A DNA stretch of 7,206 nt, taken from Pseudomonadota bacterium. Its GTDB lineage: Bacteria; Pseudomonadota; Gammaproteobacteria; Burkholderiales; Rhodocyclaceae. The notes under the pieces are model-generated. The model saw only the letters and a program-made list of their open reading frames with translations. It did not search any database and was not told the origin of the DNA. Location of the stretch: NCBI GenBank assembly GCA_030917225.1, contig JAUPVD010000447.1, forward strand, positions 1 to 7,206, given 5' to 3'. The position numbers were made by a program, and so were the translations under genes. Of this stretch, positions 5,878-7,206 are shown piece after piece. Position 1 is the first letter of the stretch. Each line of letters opens with the position of its first letter.

Positions 5878-6788
5878 ATCAACTGATCCTCGAACAAGCC
5901 CTCAACGGCCTCCAGTTCGGCCTCATGCTCTTTCTGCTGGCGGCCGGGTTGACGCTCGTGTTCGGGATCATGGACATGATCAACCTGGCGCACGGCTCGC
6001 TGTACATGGTTGGCGCCTATCTGGCAGCCGCGGCCGTGGCGGCGAGCGGATCCTTTGTTGTTGGCGTGCTGGCGGCGGTGGTCGGTACGGCGGCGATTGG
6101 TGCCTTGCTCGAACTGACCGTGCTGCGCAAGCTCTACACACGCGATCACCTGTCGCAGGTGCTCGCCACCTTCGCCCTGATCCTGATCGCCAATGAAGCG
6201 GTGCGCATTGTCTGGGGCGATCAGCCGGTGATGCTTAATCCACCGGAGGTGTTGTCCGGGCCGGTCGACATTGGCGGCTTCAGTTATCCGGCTTTCCGCC
6301 TGCTGATCATTGCTGTCGGCATTCTTGTCGCGCTCGGTCTCTATCTTGCCGTGACGCGTACCCGTGTCGGCATGTGGGTGCGCGCCGGGGCGTCGAACCG
6401 CGAAATGACCGAGGCGCTTGGCATCAACGTCAAACGGCTGTTCACGATGGTCTTCGCTGTCGGTGCCGGGCTCTGTGCCCTGGCCGGTGCCATGCTTGGC
6501 CCGTTGCTGGCGGTGCAGGTGGGCATGGGTGAGAGCATCCTGATTCTGGCCTTTGTGGTCATCGTCATCGGCGGCATCGGTTCGATCCGTGGGGCGCTGG
6601 TCGGCAGCCTGCTGGTCGGTGTCGTCGATACGCTCGGCCGTGCACTGCTGCCCTGGCTGCTGCGCAGTTTCCTGCCCGGTGAAGTGGCAGCACACCTTGG
6701 CCCTGCGTTGGCGGCGATTCTCATCTATCTGCTGATGGCGGCCATTCTCTTCTGGCGCCCGGCCGGCCTCTTTCCGGCGCGCGGCTGA
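5874..6788 (+). CDS. livH: LivH-type ABC transporter permease
   Basis: This is one of the two membrane subunits of a hydrophobic amino acid (HAAT/Liv) ABC importer, and it pairs with the LivM-type subunit encoded next. It has 304 residues, near the usual ~290-310. The N-terminal signature LVFGIMDMINLAHGSLYMVGA (28-48) is diagnostic for LivH. AGASNREMTEALGIN (171-185) is the cytoplasmic coupling loop that contacts the ATPase. VIVIGGIGSIRGALVGSLLVG (229-249) and the C-terminal FWRPAGLFPARG are also typical. About eight hydrophobic segments are visible. The ATG at 5874 overlaps the fic stop and has only a weak purine stretch upstream, so translation is probably coupled to fic. No alternative ATG fits the signature better. 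Symbol is at family level; the ligand may not be leucine, isoleucine or valine. Confidence 0.94.
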   Translation: MNQLILEQALNGLQFGLMLFLLAAGLTLVFGIMDMINLAHGSLYMVGAYLAAAAVAASGSFVVGVLAAVVGTAAIGALLELTVLRKLYTRDHLSQVLATFALILIANEAVRIVWGDQPVMLNPPEVLSGPVDIGGFSYPAFRLLIIAVGILVALGLYLAVTRTRVGMWVRAGASNREMTEALGINVKRLFTMVFAVGAGLCALAGAMLGPLLAVQVGMGESILILAFVVIVIGGIGSIRGALVGSLLVGVVDTLGRALLPWLLRSFLPGEVAAHLGPALAAILIYLLMAAILFWRPAGLFPARG

Positions 6789-6804
6789 TGGCGGGGGAAG
6801 CGAG

Positions 6805-7206
6805 ATGAGCGGGGTGGGCGCACTCTATCGGCAGTCTGCGCGCCGGCGCTGGCTGGCGCTGGGCGTTGGTGTGTTGCTGGCTTTGCTGCCACCCGTACTG
6901 CAGGCTTTCGGGCAGGAGTTCTACATCAGCTTTGCTGCACGCGTGCTGATCTTTGCACTCGCGGCAACCAGTCTCAATTTCGTTGTTGGCTTCGGCGGCA
7001 TGGTCGCCTTCGGGCATGCCGCCTTTTTCGGTGCCGGGGCCTATACGGTCGCTATCCTGATGGAGCTTGGTGTTGCCTCCGCCTATGTCGCCTGGCCGAT
7101 TGCCGTTGTCGTCTCGGCGGTGCTGGCGCTCGGTATCGGCCTGGTCAGCCTGCGCACGCGCGGCGTCTATTTCATCATGATCACGCTGGCCTTCGCGCAG
7201 ATGATC
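6805..7206 (+). CDS. livM: LivM-type ABC transporter permease, C-terminus cut by window edge
   Basis: This is the second membrane subunit of the HAAT/Liv importer. The first 134 codons are present, and the frame is open to the last base. LivM proteins usually exceed 300 residues, so more than half is missing. The signature SLNFVVGFGGMVAFGHAAFFGAGAYT lies at residues 56-81 (read here as SLNFVVGF plus GGMVAFGHAAF plus FGAGAYT). TRGVYFIMITLAFAQM follows at 118-133, as in the family. The basic N-terminus (RQSARRR) precedes the first hydrophobic segment. The start at 6805 has a strong ribosome binding site, GGGGGAAG, at 6793-6800, and lies 16 bp after livH. An earlier ATG at 6788 meets a stop after six codons and is not used. 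The two ATPase genes (livG and livF in other species) would be expected beyond the edge. Confidence 0.93.
   Translation, partial: MSGVGALYRQSARRRWLALGVGVLLALLPPVLQAFGQEFYISFAARVLIFALAATSLNFVVGFGGMVAFGHAAFFGAGAYTVAILMELGVASAYVAWPIAVVVSAVLALGIGLVSLRTRGVYFIMITLAFAQMI

Noticed and set aside
5820..6695. 291-codon minus-strand frame opposite livH
   Set aside because: Its His, Gln and Asp rich translation is the typical mirror of membrane-protein codons, and livH on the plus strand is unambiguous.

Overview
The window looks like betaproteobacterial chromosome: high G+C, encoded CCA tails on the tRNAs, a Bcr/CflA exporter, and a branched-chain amino acid type (HAAT) ABC transporter. Two codon dialects are visible. 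In the gene at the left end proline is mostly CCC (13 of 18 by hand count) and TTT and TTC are used about equally. In the genes to the right proline is mostly CCG (11 of 15 in the binding-protein gene) and phenylalanine is nearly always TTC. The left style resembles Comamonadaceae and the right style Rhodocyclaceae-like bacteria; that taxonomic reading is inference. The change falls at or near a tRNA-Lys(CTT) gene whose two acceptor strands do not match each other, so the window may contain a recombination joint or an assembly chimera.

Left half, all on the minus strand. Read in the direction of transcription it runs queC (7-cyano-7-deazaguanine synthase, queuosine pathway), then a YeeE/YedE sulfur-transport membrane protein overlapping queC by ATGA. 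Next come a strong consensus promoter with a GC-rich discriminator, tRNA-Lys(TTT), tRNA-Lys(CTT) and a 16-bp-stem terminator, and last a Bcr/CflA-type MFS drug exporter that runs off the left edge.

Right half, plus strand. Divergent from queC is a transport locus: a periplasmic binding protein with a signal peptide, then a livH-type permease and a livM-type permease that is cut by the right edge. Between binding protein and permease sits a 450-residue class II Fic AMP-transferase with an intact HPFxDGNGRxxR motif, an inhibitory SxxxEG helix and a C-terminal winged-helix domain. Its stop codon overlaps the livH start (ATGA). It is preceded by an AT-rich leader (about 30 % G+C) with three direct and two inverted copies of a TACTAA-type element. 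These are laid over a plausible sigma-70 promoter (TAGACT, 17 bp, TATACT).

The most interesting hypothesis is that this Fic protein acts as its own DNA-binding regulator at the TACTAA array and thereby also sets expression of the coupled permease genes, putting an AMPylation/regulatory switch inside an amino-acid-type or aromatic-acid-type uptake operon. The individual families are known. What is unusual is the arrangement, and the regulatory link is inferred.
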